Both the position numbers and the translations under genes were made by a program. From contig NZ_CP011308.1 in assembly GCF_000987835.1 (NCBI RefSeq), positions 372,001-436,000 on the forward strand: a DNA stretch of 64,000 nt, given 5' to 3'. This document shows positions 27,701-34,285 of the stretch, one piece after another (the first letter of the stretch is position 1; each line of letters begins with the position of its first letter). The DNA comes from Sulfurovum lithotrophicum (GTDB taxonomy: Bacteria; Campylobacterota; Campylobacteria; Campylobacterales; Sulfurovaceae). The notes under the pieces are model-generated. The model was not told the DNA's origin. It saw only the letters and a program-made list of their open reading frames with translations, and made no database searches.

Positions 27701-28362
27701 AAGAGAGTAATTTCGGAAAAATGAAAGAACCGCTTCTGGCCTATACACAACTGTTGAGATCATTTGATGTTTCTCCTTATCCCTCTTTTGATGGTAATAA
27801 GTTTAATCTGAAAGATGGAGCAGACGGAATGGTGACGAATGCCTATCTTTTCAGTGATGATCTGAAATATGGTCTTGGGCAAGCTCCAACAGGGGCACCG
27901 ACGGTCTTTAACTACTTTTCACCTGACTTTGTACCGAACGATCCATATTTTCAGGAGAATGGACTTGTTGCACCTGAAATAGAGATACTGAGTGCACAGA
28001 CCATTACAAATATGAGCAACTTGTTTTTATATGATACGAGACGTAATGACCGTATGGCAGAAGATATGGTGAACTTATGTATAATCAGCTATGACAACGA
28101 AGTTTCACTTGTTTTAAAAGCTTTGAATAATAATTATGACAATATGGCAAAAGATTCCTATAAAGAGAATGCAGCAACAGCATTGATTGAATATCTTGAT
28201 GCCAAGCTTGTAAACAATCGTTTAGGTGATCAGCGCAGACAGATCATTAAAGATCATATCATGGATACATTCTATAATACAAATAGAAATGGTGCCAGAC
28301 TGATGGTGATTGATGTAATCAATCTTATTACAGCGACTAGTATCTATATGGTACAGAGATAA
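24769..28362 (+). CDS. Secreted Ig-repeat protein with C-terminal DUF1800 domain
   Basis: I start this gene at ATG 24769 (AGAAGGA, good spacing), giving 1197 residues; a longer frame begins inside the riboswitch and is rejected. About 43 residues precede a hydrophobic segment (SLFFYMILTSIVFATA) that looks like a signal peptide with a long n-region. Residues 60-620 are putative Ig (He_PIG-like) modules with the pattern ISGTP, DADGD, F..KP.WATFD, SGTP. Three are nearly identical 92-residue copies. From about 625 to the end is a DUF1800 domain (RKDAFKLLIQSTFGPTEQ, ENYARELMQLFSLGLY, LGQAPTGAPTVFNYF). DUF1800 is of unknown function and typically paired with DUF1501, as here. Confidence 0.85.
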   Translation: MNYINTQLEFLYSIRRLFSLVPSPELYIDQSIRLKWNYPIFFRSLFFYMILTSIVFATAPTIEGESVQSVIPGEMYQFQPTANDVDGDSLIFRIRNMPSWATFDKNTGILRGTPTVSDVGYYSHINIGAFDGETVTWLYPEKTDGYTLLVNTPPTISGTPEKDKILPGETFSFKPVASDEDGSPLRFKIYNQPAWTVFNSETGELTGTPTTDDRRRYTFNIGVTDGLETRWLNGSKTDGFYIKVLNTAPVISGTPAAEVLVNDNYVFQPDANDADGDAITFTIKHKPVWATFDTETGRLSGTPSKAFANQTFEDIIIIAKDGKGGKAPLPAFSITVVNNPPVISGTPAAEVLVNDNYVFQPDANDADGDTITFTIKHKPVWATFDTETGRLSGTPSKAFANQTFEDIIIIAKDGKGGKAPLPAFSITVVNNPPVISGTPPAEVLVNDNYVFQPDANDADGDTITFTIKHKPVWATFDTETGRLSGTPSEAFADQTFEDIIIIAKDGKGGKAPLPAFSITVRNAAYYDPAILVGEPATIARAGEEYSFAPFVDYSGPGSLTFSIVNKPTWAIFDTKTGKLSGIPGSNDIGKTADIVISASAENDTTSSMKSFDINVVETSASRKDAFKLLIQSTFGPTEQSMEEVMQMGIEGWVDAQLNAPSAYDSNTDTHLTYLERHIELAKMANSIWDQPIEDYIDGTAKFTRTSLGIYRSVWFENALNASDQLRQRVAFALSEILVISDGEPAFEKNAEALSYYYDLLVKHAFGNYRDLLIDISHSPAMSIYLTYNGSKKHDDVKKNQPDENYARELMQLFSLGLYKLELNGEVKTDGNGKPIPTYIQQDVQELSKVFTGWDLYDYEGGAYGHISLRNSDFIHPIEYTADFHDGGTKYILGTTIGAGQTGDEDIASAIDILMGNENIAPFVSKQLIVRLVTSNPSDAYVSRVAAVFNDNGKGVKGDLKAVVRAILLDEEARSEYSEESNFGKMKEPLLAYTQLLRSFDVSPYPSFDGNKFNLKDGADGMVTNAYLFSDDLKYGLGQAPTGAPTVFNYFSPDFVPNDPYFQENGLVAPEIEILSAQTITNMSNLFLYDTRRNDRMAEDMVNLCIISYDNEVSLVLKALNNNYDNMAKDSYKENAATALIEYLDAKLVNNRLGDQRRQIIKDHIMDTFYNTNRNGARLMVIDVINLITATSIYMVQR
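25513..26340 (+). repeat. Three tandem 276-base repeats in the DUF1800 gene
   Basis: Copies begin at 25513, 25789 and 26065, each 276 bases (92 codons), and each encodes one Ig-like module. Copies 1 and 2 are almost identical at the DNA level. Copy 3 differs mainly near its end. The low synonymous divergence points to recent duplication or gene conversion. Confidence 0.9.
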
Positions 28363-28373
28363 AAGGATTTGAT

Positions 28374-29864
28374 ATGAAAAAAGAGAGACGAGATTTTTTA
28401 CGATTGATGTACAACAGTTCTATTACTGCGGCATTGGCCCCGATGCTTGCTCCTCAAGAGATATATGCGTCTGACTCACAAACCTTTGATGATTATAAGG
28501 CAGTAGTATATATATCATTATTTGGCGGCAATGATGCCATTAATATGATTTTGCCTACTGAGAGAAGTGGTGAGGCTGGGTATGATACATATGCAGATAT
28601 CCGAAAGAATTTAGTGGTTTCGTATGATGACCTTTCTGAAGGGTTGACATTGAATACAGAGGGCAAGCTTGATTTAAGCAGCGCAAACCCTTACGATGTT
28701 GCTTCAAACCTGAATGAAGATGCCTACCGTAAAGGTATGTATCATATTGGTGATACCGGTATCGGAGTCAATGGTATGATGCCTGAGGTAGCGCAAATGA
28801 TGAATGAAAACAAGTTGGCGGTCATAGCAAGTGTCGGGACACTGGTGGTACCAAAATTTGATCCTGTCAGCAAACAAAAACTCTCAGGTGTATTTCCTGA
28901 CCAGCTTTTTGCACATGATAGGCAGCGAAGACTACAAGAGACGGGACAGGCAGACAACCCAACAGGGTATGGATGGATAGGAAGACTTTTTGACAATCTT
29001 CAGGGCATTAATGGTTCTGGAATCATTACCCAAAATATCTCATTTTCAGGACATAATCACTCTCTGGTCGGGCAACATACCTATCCGTTGGAACTTGCAA
29101 CCAATCCTGCGCACTATCAAACCAGGGCAGCAGGTGAGATCCCAACACGTCAGCAACTCAATGAATCCCTTACAGGCAATCCATTTGAACGTTTATACAA
29201 CAAGATGATAGGTAAATCATACTCTTTGGTTGATGAACTAACTAATATTTGGGACAATGCCAGAATATACAGTACTTTGGACTCTTACGGAAATTCTCTT
29301 TTTTCTTTTCCTTCAGAGGCACAGATAAATATGGAAGAAGCCCCGAGCGTTAGTTTGATAAAAAGTTTTGAAGCCATAGCCAAGATGATTGACTATGGAA
29401 AACAAAACGGATTAAAAAGGCAAGTGTTTTATATTGAACATGGAGGATACGATACCCACAGTGCTCAACTGGATATGCATCCCAAATTACTACGCGAGCT
29501 CAGTCTTGGACTTGACAAATTTCAAAAAGCCATGGATGAGATGGGTATGTCAGATAAGGTTACTGCCTTTACCGTATCAGATTTTGGCCGAAGTGTAATA
29601 GAAAACGGTGACGGTACTGACCATGCTTGGGCAGGACACAATCTTGTAATGGGTGGTGCAGTAAATGGAGGTCAGATGTATGGGGATTTTCCTCTGCTAG
29701 TTGAACAGACTGTCGATGAGAGCCGTATTATTCCGACTATAGCTATTGAACAGCAGTTCGCAACGGTACTCAAATGGTTTGGCGTGGATGACACACTTAA
29801 CAATACACTTTTCCCCAACCTGAAAAACTTTAGTCAAAGTGATCTCGGTTTTATGAAAGCTTAA
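28374..29864 (+). CDS. Tat-exported DUF1501 protein
   Basis: The 496-residue protein opens with a twin-arginine signal, KKERRDFLRLMYNSS, and a hydrophobic stretch ending near APQEIYA. The body is DUF1501, a family related to the alkaline phosphatase/sulfatase fold. It has an N-terminal VVYISLFGGNDAINM, HGGYDTHSAQ in the C-terminal half, VSDFGRSVIENGDGTDHAWAG, and NLVMGGAVNGGQMYGDFP. The Asp/His residues in the last motifs are candidate metal ligands. It follows the DUF1800 gene by 11 bases with AAAGGA, so both share the riboswitch. The substrate is unknown; processing or anchoring of the partner is one possibility. Confidence 0.87.
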   Translation: MKKERRDFLRLMYNSSITAALAPMLAPQEIYASDSQTFDDYKAVVYISLFGGNDAINMILPTERSGEAGYDTYADIRKNLVVSYDDLSEGLTLNTEGKLDLSSANPYDVASNLNEDAYRKGMYHIGDTGIGVNGMMPEVAQMMNENKLAVIASVGTLVVPKFDPVSKQKLSGVFPDQLFAHDRQRRLQETGQADNPTGYGWIGRLFDNLQGINGSGIITQNISFSGHNHSLVGQHTYPLELATNPAHYQTRAAGEIPTRQQLNESLTGNPFERLYNKMIGKSYSLVDELTNIWDNARIYSTLDSYGNSLFSFPSEAQINMEEAPSVSLIKSFEAIAKMIDYGKQNGLKRQVFYIEHGGYDTHSAQLDMHPKLLRELSLGLDKFQKAMDEMGMSDKVTAFTVSDFGRSVIENGDGTDHAWAGHNLVMGGAVNGGQMYGDFPLLVEQTVDESRIIPTIAIEQQFATVLKWFGVDDTLNNTLFPNLKNFSQSDLGFMKA

Positions 29865-29870
29865 GAGTAC

Positions 29871-29894
29871 AGCGGTATTTCTAAAGATACCGCT
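29871..29894 (+). terminator. Hairpin after the DUF1501 gene
   Basis: AGCGGTAT (29871-29878) and ATACCGCT (29887-29894) form a perfect 8-base stem with an 8-base loop, seven bases after the stop. No clear U-run follows, so termination strength is uncertain. Confidence 0.5.
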
Positions 29895-29920
29895 ACAACT
29901 CCCCCTAACCCCATCTTCGA

Positions 29921-29926
29921 TATAAT
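29921..29926 (+). promoter_or_regulatory. -10 box for leuS
   Basis: TATAAT in TTCGATATAATCC, 39 bases before the leuS ATG, identical in context to the rplY promoter at 8602. Confidence 0.55.
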
Positions 29927-29964
29927 CCTTTCTATTAAATAATCACGAAAATAAGCGAGATACA

Positions 29965-32406
29965 ATGAGTTACAACCCAAGTGAGATTGAAGCCAGGTGG
30001 CAGAAGAAATGGGATGAAGAAGAGGCATTTGAACCGTCGGATTCGTATGAGCAGAAGAAAAAATATATCCTGAGTATGTTTCCGTTCCCAAGCGGGCGTC
30101 TGCATATGGGACATGTACGAAACTACGCTATTGGAGATGCTTTTGCGCGCTATTACCGCAAACAGAACTTCAATGTCCTGCATCCTATTGGCTGGGATGC
30201 ATTCGGTATGCCTGCAGAGAATGCGGCTATCAAACATGGACGCCATCCAAAAGAGTGGACCTATAGCAATATAGATTATATGCGAAAAGAACTCAATACC
30301 TTGGGACTCTCTTTTTCAAAAACACGCGAGTTCGCTACCTGTGATCCGCTCTATACCAAGCATGAGCAGAAGTTTATTATTGAAATGTACGAAAAGGGAC
30401 TGCTTTACCGTGAATCGACCACAGTGAACTGGTGTGAAAGCTGTCATACGGTCTTGGCAAATGAGCAGGTTGAAGAGGGATGCTGCTGGCGTTGCGACAA
30501 TGAAGTAGAGCTCAAAGAGATGCCAGGATATTACCTCGATATCATCAAGTATGCCGATGAACTGCTGGACGATCTTGCACAGCTTGAAGGGAAATGGCCT
30601 TCGCAGGTCATTGCGATGCAGCGCAATTGGATCGGAAAGTCGCAAGGGCTGGAATTCACCTTTGAACTGAGTGAAGAAAGCAAAGCCAAACTGGACGGTA
30701 AGTTTGACGGCTACAAAGTCTTTACCACACGTCCCGACACGATCTACGGTGTGACCTATTCGGCTTTGGCGGTGGAGCATCCTATTACCAAGTATCTGGT
30801 AGAGCATGATCTTCTGAGTGCCAAAGTTGCAGAGAAGATCACAGCAATCAGTAATATGACGGAAGTAGAGCGTGCACAGGAGGGCAAAGAGGGATACCCT
30901 TTGGGCATTACTGTGATCCATCCTCTAACTGGAGAAGAGATACCGGTGTGGACAGCGAACTTCGTACTGGCCTCCTATGGCGGCGGTGCAGTCATGGCCG
31001 TACCTGCACATGATGAGCGGGATTTTGAATTTGCCACGAAATACGATCTACCGATCAAACGTGTCATTCAGGGGGGTGACGAGTTGCCTTATACTGGAAC
31101 TGGTGACCTGATGGACAGTGGCCGTTTCTCCTGCGTGGGCAGTGAAGAGGCGAAGATTGCGATCATCAATATCATGGAAGAGGAAGGCAAAGGGAAAGGC
31201 ACAACCAATTATAAGCTCAGAAACTGGGGTGTAAGCCGTCAGCGTTACTGGGGTGCGCCAATTCCGTTCGTGCATTGTCCAAACTGTGGCCTTGTACCGG
31301 AAAAGAAAGAGAATCTGCCGGTTGCACTGCCTGACGATGTAGAGATCACAGGAGAGGGGAACCCGCTGGAAAACCATCCGACCTGGAAATACTGCTCTTG
31401 TCCACAGTGTGGTGCCGATGCGGTCCGTGAGACCGACACACTCGATACCTTTGTTCAGTCAAGCTGGTACCAGTTCCGTTATGCAACCAATCCCAGGAAG
31501 TGGGAAGAGGTGGGCATCGATAAAGAAGATGCGAATTACTGGCTGGGGGTGGACCAGTACATCGGCGGTATCGAACACGCGATTTTGCACCTGCTTTATG
31601 CGCGTTTCTTCACCAAAGTACTGCGTGACCTCGGACATCATGATATTGATGAGCCGTTCACAAGACTGTTGACGCAGGGAATGGTACTGATGGACGGTGC
31701 CAAGATGAGCAAGTCCAAAGGCAATACCGTCGATCCGGACGCACTGGTCGAGAAGTATGGCGCCGATACGGCAAGACTTTTCATCCTTTTTGCCGCACCG
31801 CCGCAAAAAGAATTGGAGTGGAACGATTCGGCGGTAGAGGGTGCCTTCAGGTTCATCAAGAAGCTTTATGACAGAAAAAGCAAAGTGACAGGCAACATGC
31901 TGATAGATATCGACCACAGCGGGCTATCCAAAGAGAGTAAACTGGCACGTGTCAAAGTCTATGAGGCTCTGCAGAAATCAACGGATGTCTATGAAAATAC
32001 ATTTGCGTTCAATACCTTGATTGCAGCCTGTATGGAAGCACTCAATGCTTTGGACAAGCAGGACAACGGCGATGTCTGGATAGAGGGGATGTACATCATG
32101 CTCAATTTGCTCGAACCGATCATCCCGCATGTGACTGCAGAATTGAGTGAACAGCTTTTCAACAGAGAGAATCTTGCTGCCGTACTCAAAGTCAAAGAGG
32201 AGGTCTTTGTGCAAGAGAGTATTCTTTATGTTGTTATGATCGGTGGCAAGAAACGGACCGAAATAGAGGTCAGTCCAGGTGCATCAAACGAGGAGATACT
32301 GGTTGCTGCCAAAGAGGCTGGAGACAAGTGGCTACAGGGTATGCAGGTCGTTAAAGAGATCGTCGTACCCAATAAATTAGTGAACCTGGCGGTGAAACCA
32401 ATTTAG
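29965..32406 (+). CDS. leuS: Leucyl-tRNA synthetase
   Basis: The 813-residue class I synthetase charges tRNA-Leu. The HIGH-type motif appears as [18 protein letters not shown] near residue 40 and KMSKS as [13 protein letters not shown] near residue 580. The CP1 editing domain lies between them ([24 protein letters not shown]), and zinc-ribbon cysteine pairs are visible ([15 protein letters not shown]). The C-terminal anticodon-binding domain is complete. It heads leuS-lptE-folC. Confidence 0.97.
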   Translation: MSYNPSEIEARWQKKWDEEEAFEPSDSYEQKKKYILSMFPFPSGRLHMGHVRNYAIGDAFARYYRKQNFNVLHPIGWDAFGMPAENAAIKHGRHPKEWTYSNIDYMRKELNTLGLSFSKTREFATCDPLYTKHEQKFIIEMYEKGLLYRESTTVNWCESCHTVLANEQVEEGCCWRCDNEVELKEMPGYYLDIIKYADELLDDLAQLEGKWPSQVIAMQRNWIGKSQGLEFTFELSEESKAKLDGKFDGYKVFTTRPDTIYGVTYSALAVEHPITKYLVEHDLLSAKVAEKITAISNMTEVERAQEGKEGYPLGITVIHPLTGEEIPVWTANFVLASYGGGAVMAVPAHDERDFEFATKYDLPIKRVIQGGDELPYTGTGDLMDSGRFSCVGSEEAKIAIINIMEEEGKGKGTTNYKLRNWGVSRQRYWGAPIPFVHCPNCGLVPEKKENLPVALPDDVEITGEGNPLENHPTWKYCSCPQCGADAVRETDTLDTFVQSSWYQFRYATNPRKWEEVGIDKEDANYWLGVDQYIGGIEHAILHLLYARFFTKVLRDLGHHDIDEPFTRLLTQGMVLMDGAKMSKSKGNTVDPDALVEKYGADTARLFILFAAPPQKELEWNDSAVEGAFRFIKKLYDRKSKVTGNMLIDIDHSGLSKESKLARVKVYEALQKSTDVYENTFAFNTLIAACMEALNALDKQDNGDVWIEGMYIMLNLLEPIIPHVTAELSEQLFNRENLAAVLKVKEEVFVQESILYVVMIGGKKRTEIEVSPGASNEEILVAAKEAGDKWLQGMQVVKEIVVPNKLVNLAVKPI

Positions 32407-32424
32407 TGAAGGGTAAATAACAAA

Positions 32425-32438
32425 GAGTGAAGAGTGAA
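32425..32438. repeat. Heptanucleotide repeat GAGTGAA x2
   Basis: Two perfect GAGTGAA units lie between leuS and lptE. An inverted counterpart (CACTCTT units) lies about 100 bases downstream inside lptE, so the two flank the lptE start as an inverted pair. Confidence 0.6.
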
Positions 32439-32483
32439 AGTATGCGGTGCAGTGGCTCCGTTTTTATTGAAAAAGGTAAAAAG

Positions 32484-33086
32484 ATGACAACACTAAATAG
32501 AAGTTTTTCAAAGAAAAACAAACCACAACTTTCCACTCTTCACTCTTCACCCCAAGGGCACTTGTCACTTCGTTCGGGCGCACTCTTCACTTTAATAGCA
32601 GCAATGCTGCTATTAACCGCGTGCGGCTACAAACCCTCTTCTCATCTCATCCGTAACGTCTTTTCTGATTCGGTCTATGTCGAAGTGGTCATTGACAGGG
32701 TAGAACCGGAAAATGCGCCGTATGTCAAAGATGAGATGAACCGTCTGGTCTATACGCGTTTCAAAGGGCATATCGTTCCCAAAGATCAGGCAGAGAGCCA
32801 GATAAGCATCGATTATAAAGGCAGTACCTTTACCCCTTTGACTTATGAAGACGGATATGTGGTCCGTTACCGTGCCAACATCAGAGTGAAGTTCGATATG
32901 GTAACCAAAAAAGGCAAGCTCTCCAAAACGATCGTTTCGGTATTTGAATCTGATATCGAAAAGAGTTCCATCAGTTCTTCAGCCCTCAGAACGGAAGCGA
33001 TCCGTAAAGGACTGGAAAAATCACTCAACGAATTCCTTGCCTATGCCAGTGCGAAGGGAATGTTGATAGAAAAAAGTAGTAGGTAG
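32484..33086 (+). CDS. lptE: LPS-assembly lipoprotein LptE-like
   Basis: A lipobox LLLTACGYKPSS marks a secreted lipoprotein, and the position directly after leuS is the classical place of lptE. With ATG 32484 (AAAGGT upstream) the product has 200 residues, but the n-region before the hydrophobic core is unusually long (about 33 residues). Part of it is encoded by CACTCTT heptanucleotide repeats. An in-frame TTG near 32562 would give a normal 20-residue lipoprotein signal and is an alternative start. LptE plugs LptD in the outer membrane. The mature domain is short, with the alternating beta pattern expected of the family. Confidence 0.7.
   Translation: MTTLNRSFSKKNKPQLSTLHSSPQGHLSLRSGALFTLIAAMLLLTACGYKPSSHLIRNVFSDSVYVEVVIDRVEPENAPYVKDEMNRLVYTRFKGHIVPKDQAESQISIDYKGSTFTPLTYEDGYVVRYRANIRVKFDMVTKKGKLSKTIVSVFESDIEKSSISSSALRTEAIRKGLEKSLNEFLAYASAKGMLIEKSSR
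32534..32594. repeat. Heptanucleotide repeat CACTCTT inside lptE
   Basis: CACTCTT, CACTCTT, CACCCCA at 32534-32554, then CACTCTT, CACTTTA at 32581-32594, separated by a 26-base spacer. The reverse complement matches GAGTGAA upstream of the gene. It encodes the odd n-region of the LptE signal peptide. Confidence 0.6.
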
Positions 33087-33088
33087 CA
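33075..33088. repeat. Heptanucleotide repeat at the lptE-folC junction
   Basis: AGTAGTA, GGTAGCA form two 7-mers carrying the lptE stop. The 15 bases GGTAGCAGTGAAGGA (33082-33096) recur exactly at 48270-48284 before the DUF4381-like gene. Confidence 0.5.
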
Positions 33089-34276
33089 GTGAAGGATTTG
33101 ACATTTGCGGAATTCTTAGACAAAAAGCCGCTTTATTACAAAAAGATTGACCATGAGCGGGTACATGTCGCCTATAGGATGCTCAAGCCGCATATCGACC
33201 GACCAAAGACCGTGCATGTTGTCGGAACGAATGGCAAAGGATCGACGGGACGCATGATCAGCCACCTCGCTTACCAGGAGGCAGGGAGCAGGGAGCAGGG
33301 GGCAAGTTTGTCTGTTGGCCACTTCTCCTCTCCGCATATCCTGAAATTCAATGAGCGTATCTGGATGAATGGCAGTGATGCCTCTGATGAGGTTCTGGAA
33401 GCGGCACACCAAAAGCTTTTTGCTATTTTGGGTGAAAAGATGAGTCATGCACTGAGTTATTTCGAGTATACCACTCTGTTGGCATTCGTTGTATTTGAGA
33501 ATTGTGACTTGATGGTGCTTGAAGCAGGTCTTGGCGGAGAATTTGATGCAACCAATGTCTGTGACAAGGAGCTGAGTGTTATTACCCCCATCGGGATCGA
33601 CCATCAGGCTTTTTTGGGAGATTCTATAGAAGAGATCGCTGCAACTAAAATACGCAGTATCCAGTCCGGCGGTAAAGTGCTTATTGCTCCACAGCCTTAT
33701 GAAGAAGTAGTGGAGGTGGCAGCACAGATCGCAGAGAAGAAAGGAGTGGAGTTTTTTCTTAGTAAGCAGAAAGTAGAGACCAGGGAGCAGTTAGAGTATG
33801 TTGCCTTTGAAAAATCTTGGAGCAGTTATCTTGTGGATAATGCAATGGTGGCGTTGCAAGCACTGGATATTCTGAATATTCCATATGATATAGAAGCGTT
33901 TAGAACATTGGAACTTTTCGGGCGCTTCTATCCTTTAACGAAGAATATCCGTATCGATGTTGGACATAATCCTCTGGCGGCAAAGGCGATCGTCGGAGCG
34001 ATGGAGCCGGATACGGTACTTATCTACAACTCTTTGGATGATAAGGACTATGAAGAGGTTTTGAGAACATTGAAACCCAAGGTTAAACGGGTAGAGATTA
34101 TCAGGATCGATTCCCAAAGAGCGACAACGGTAAAGGATATTGAAGCTGCATTGGAGAAAGTTGGTTTACCGTACAGTGATTTTCAAAATAGCATGGAGGA
34201 TGATCAGCATTATCTGGTGTTTGGTTCTTTTTATACGGTGGAAGCATTCTTGAAAAAATTAAAAGTTAAAAGTTAG
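33089..34276 (+). CDS. folC: Folylpolyglutamate/dihydrofolate synthase
   Basis: FolC adds glutamate to dihydropteroate and folates. The Mur-ligase-like protein (395 residues) has P-loop VVGTNGKGSTGRM near residue 45, HFSSPHILKFNERIW, GLGGEFDATNV, and ITPIGIDHQAFLGD. The start is GTG 33089, two bases past the lptE stop. After the P-loop helix, residues encoded by a GGGAGCA repeat (GSREQGA) appear inserted into an otherwise conserved region. The C-terminal KLKVKS is encoded by TTAAAAG repeats. Both suggest repeat insertion tolerated by the protein. Confidence 0.92.
   Translation: MKDLTFAEFLDKKPLYYKKIDHERVHVAYRMLKPHIDRPKTVHVVGTNGKGSTGRMISHLAYQEAGSREQGASLSVGHFSSPHILKFNERIWMNGSDASDEVLEAAHQKLFAILGEKMSHALSYFEYTTLLAFVVFENCDLMVLEAGLGGEFDATNVCDKELSVITPIGIDHQAFLGDSIEEIAATKIRSIQSGGKVLIAPQPYEEVVEVAAQIAEKKGVEFFLSKQKVETREQLEYVAFEKSWSSYLVDNAMVALQALDILNIPYDIEAFRTLELFGRFYPLTKNIRIDVGHNPLAAKAIVGAMEPDTVLIYNSLDDKDYEEVLRTLKPKVKRVEIIRIDSQRATTVKDIEAALEKVGLPYSDFQNSMEDDQHYLVFGSFYTVEAFLKKLKVKS
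33284..33304. repeat. Heptanucleotide repeat GGGAGCA x3 inside folC
   Basis: GGGAGCA, GGGAGCA, GGGGGCA at 33284-33304 are translated in frame as part of FolC. Confidence 0.65.
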
Positions 34277-34285
34277 AAATTAAAA
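34258..34285. repeat. Heptanucleotide repeat at the folC-mfd junction
   Basis: ATTAAAA, GTTAAAA, GTTAGAA, ATTAAAA are four 7-mers that supply the end and stop of folC and run up to the mfd ATG. They leave mfd without a recognisable Shine-Dalgarno sequence. Confidence 0.65.
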
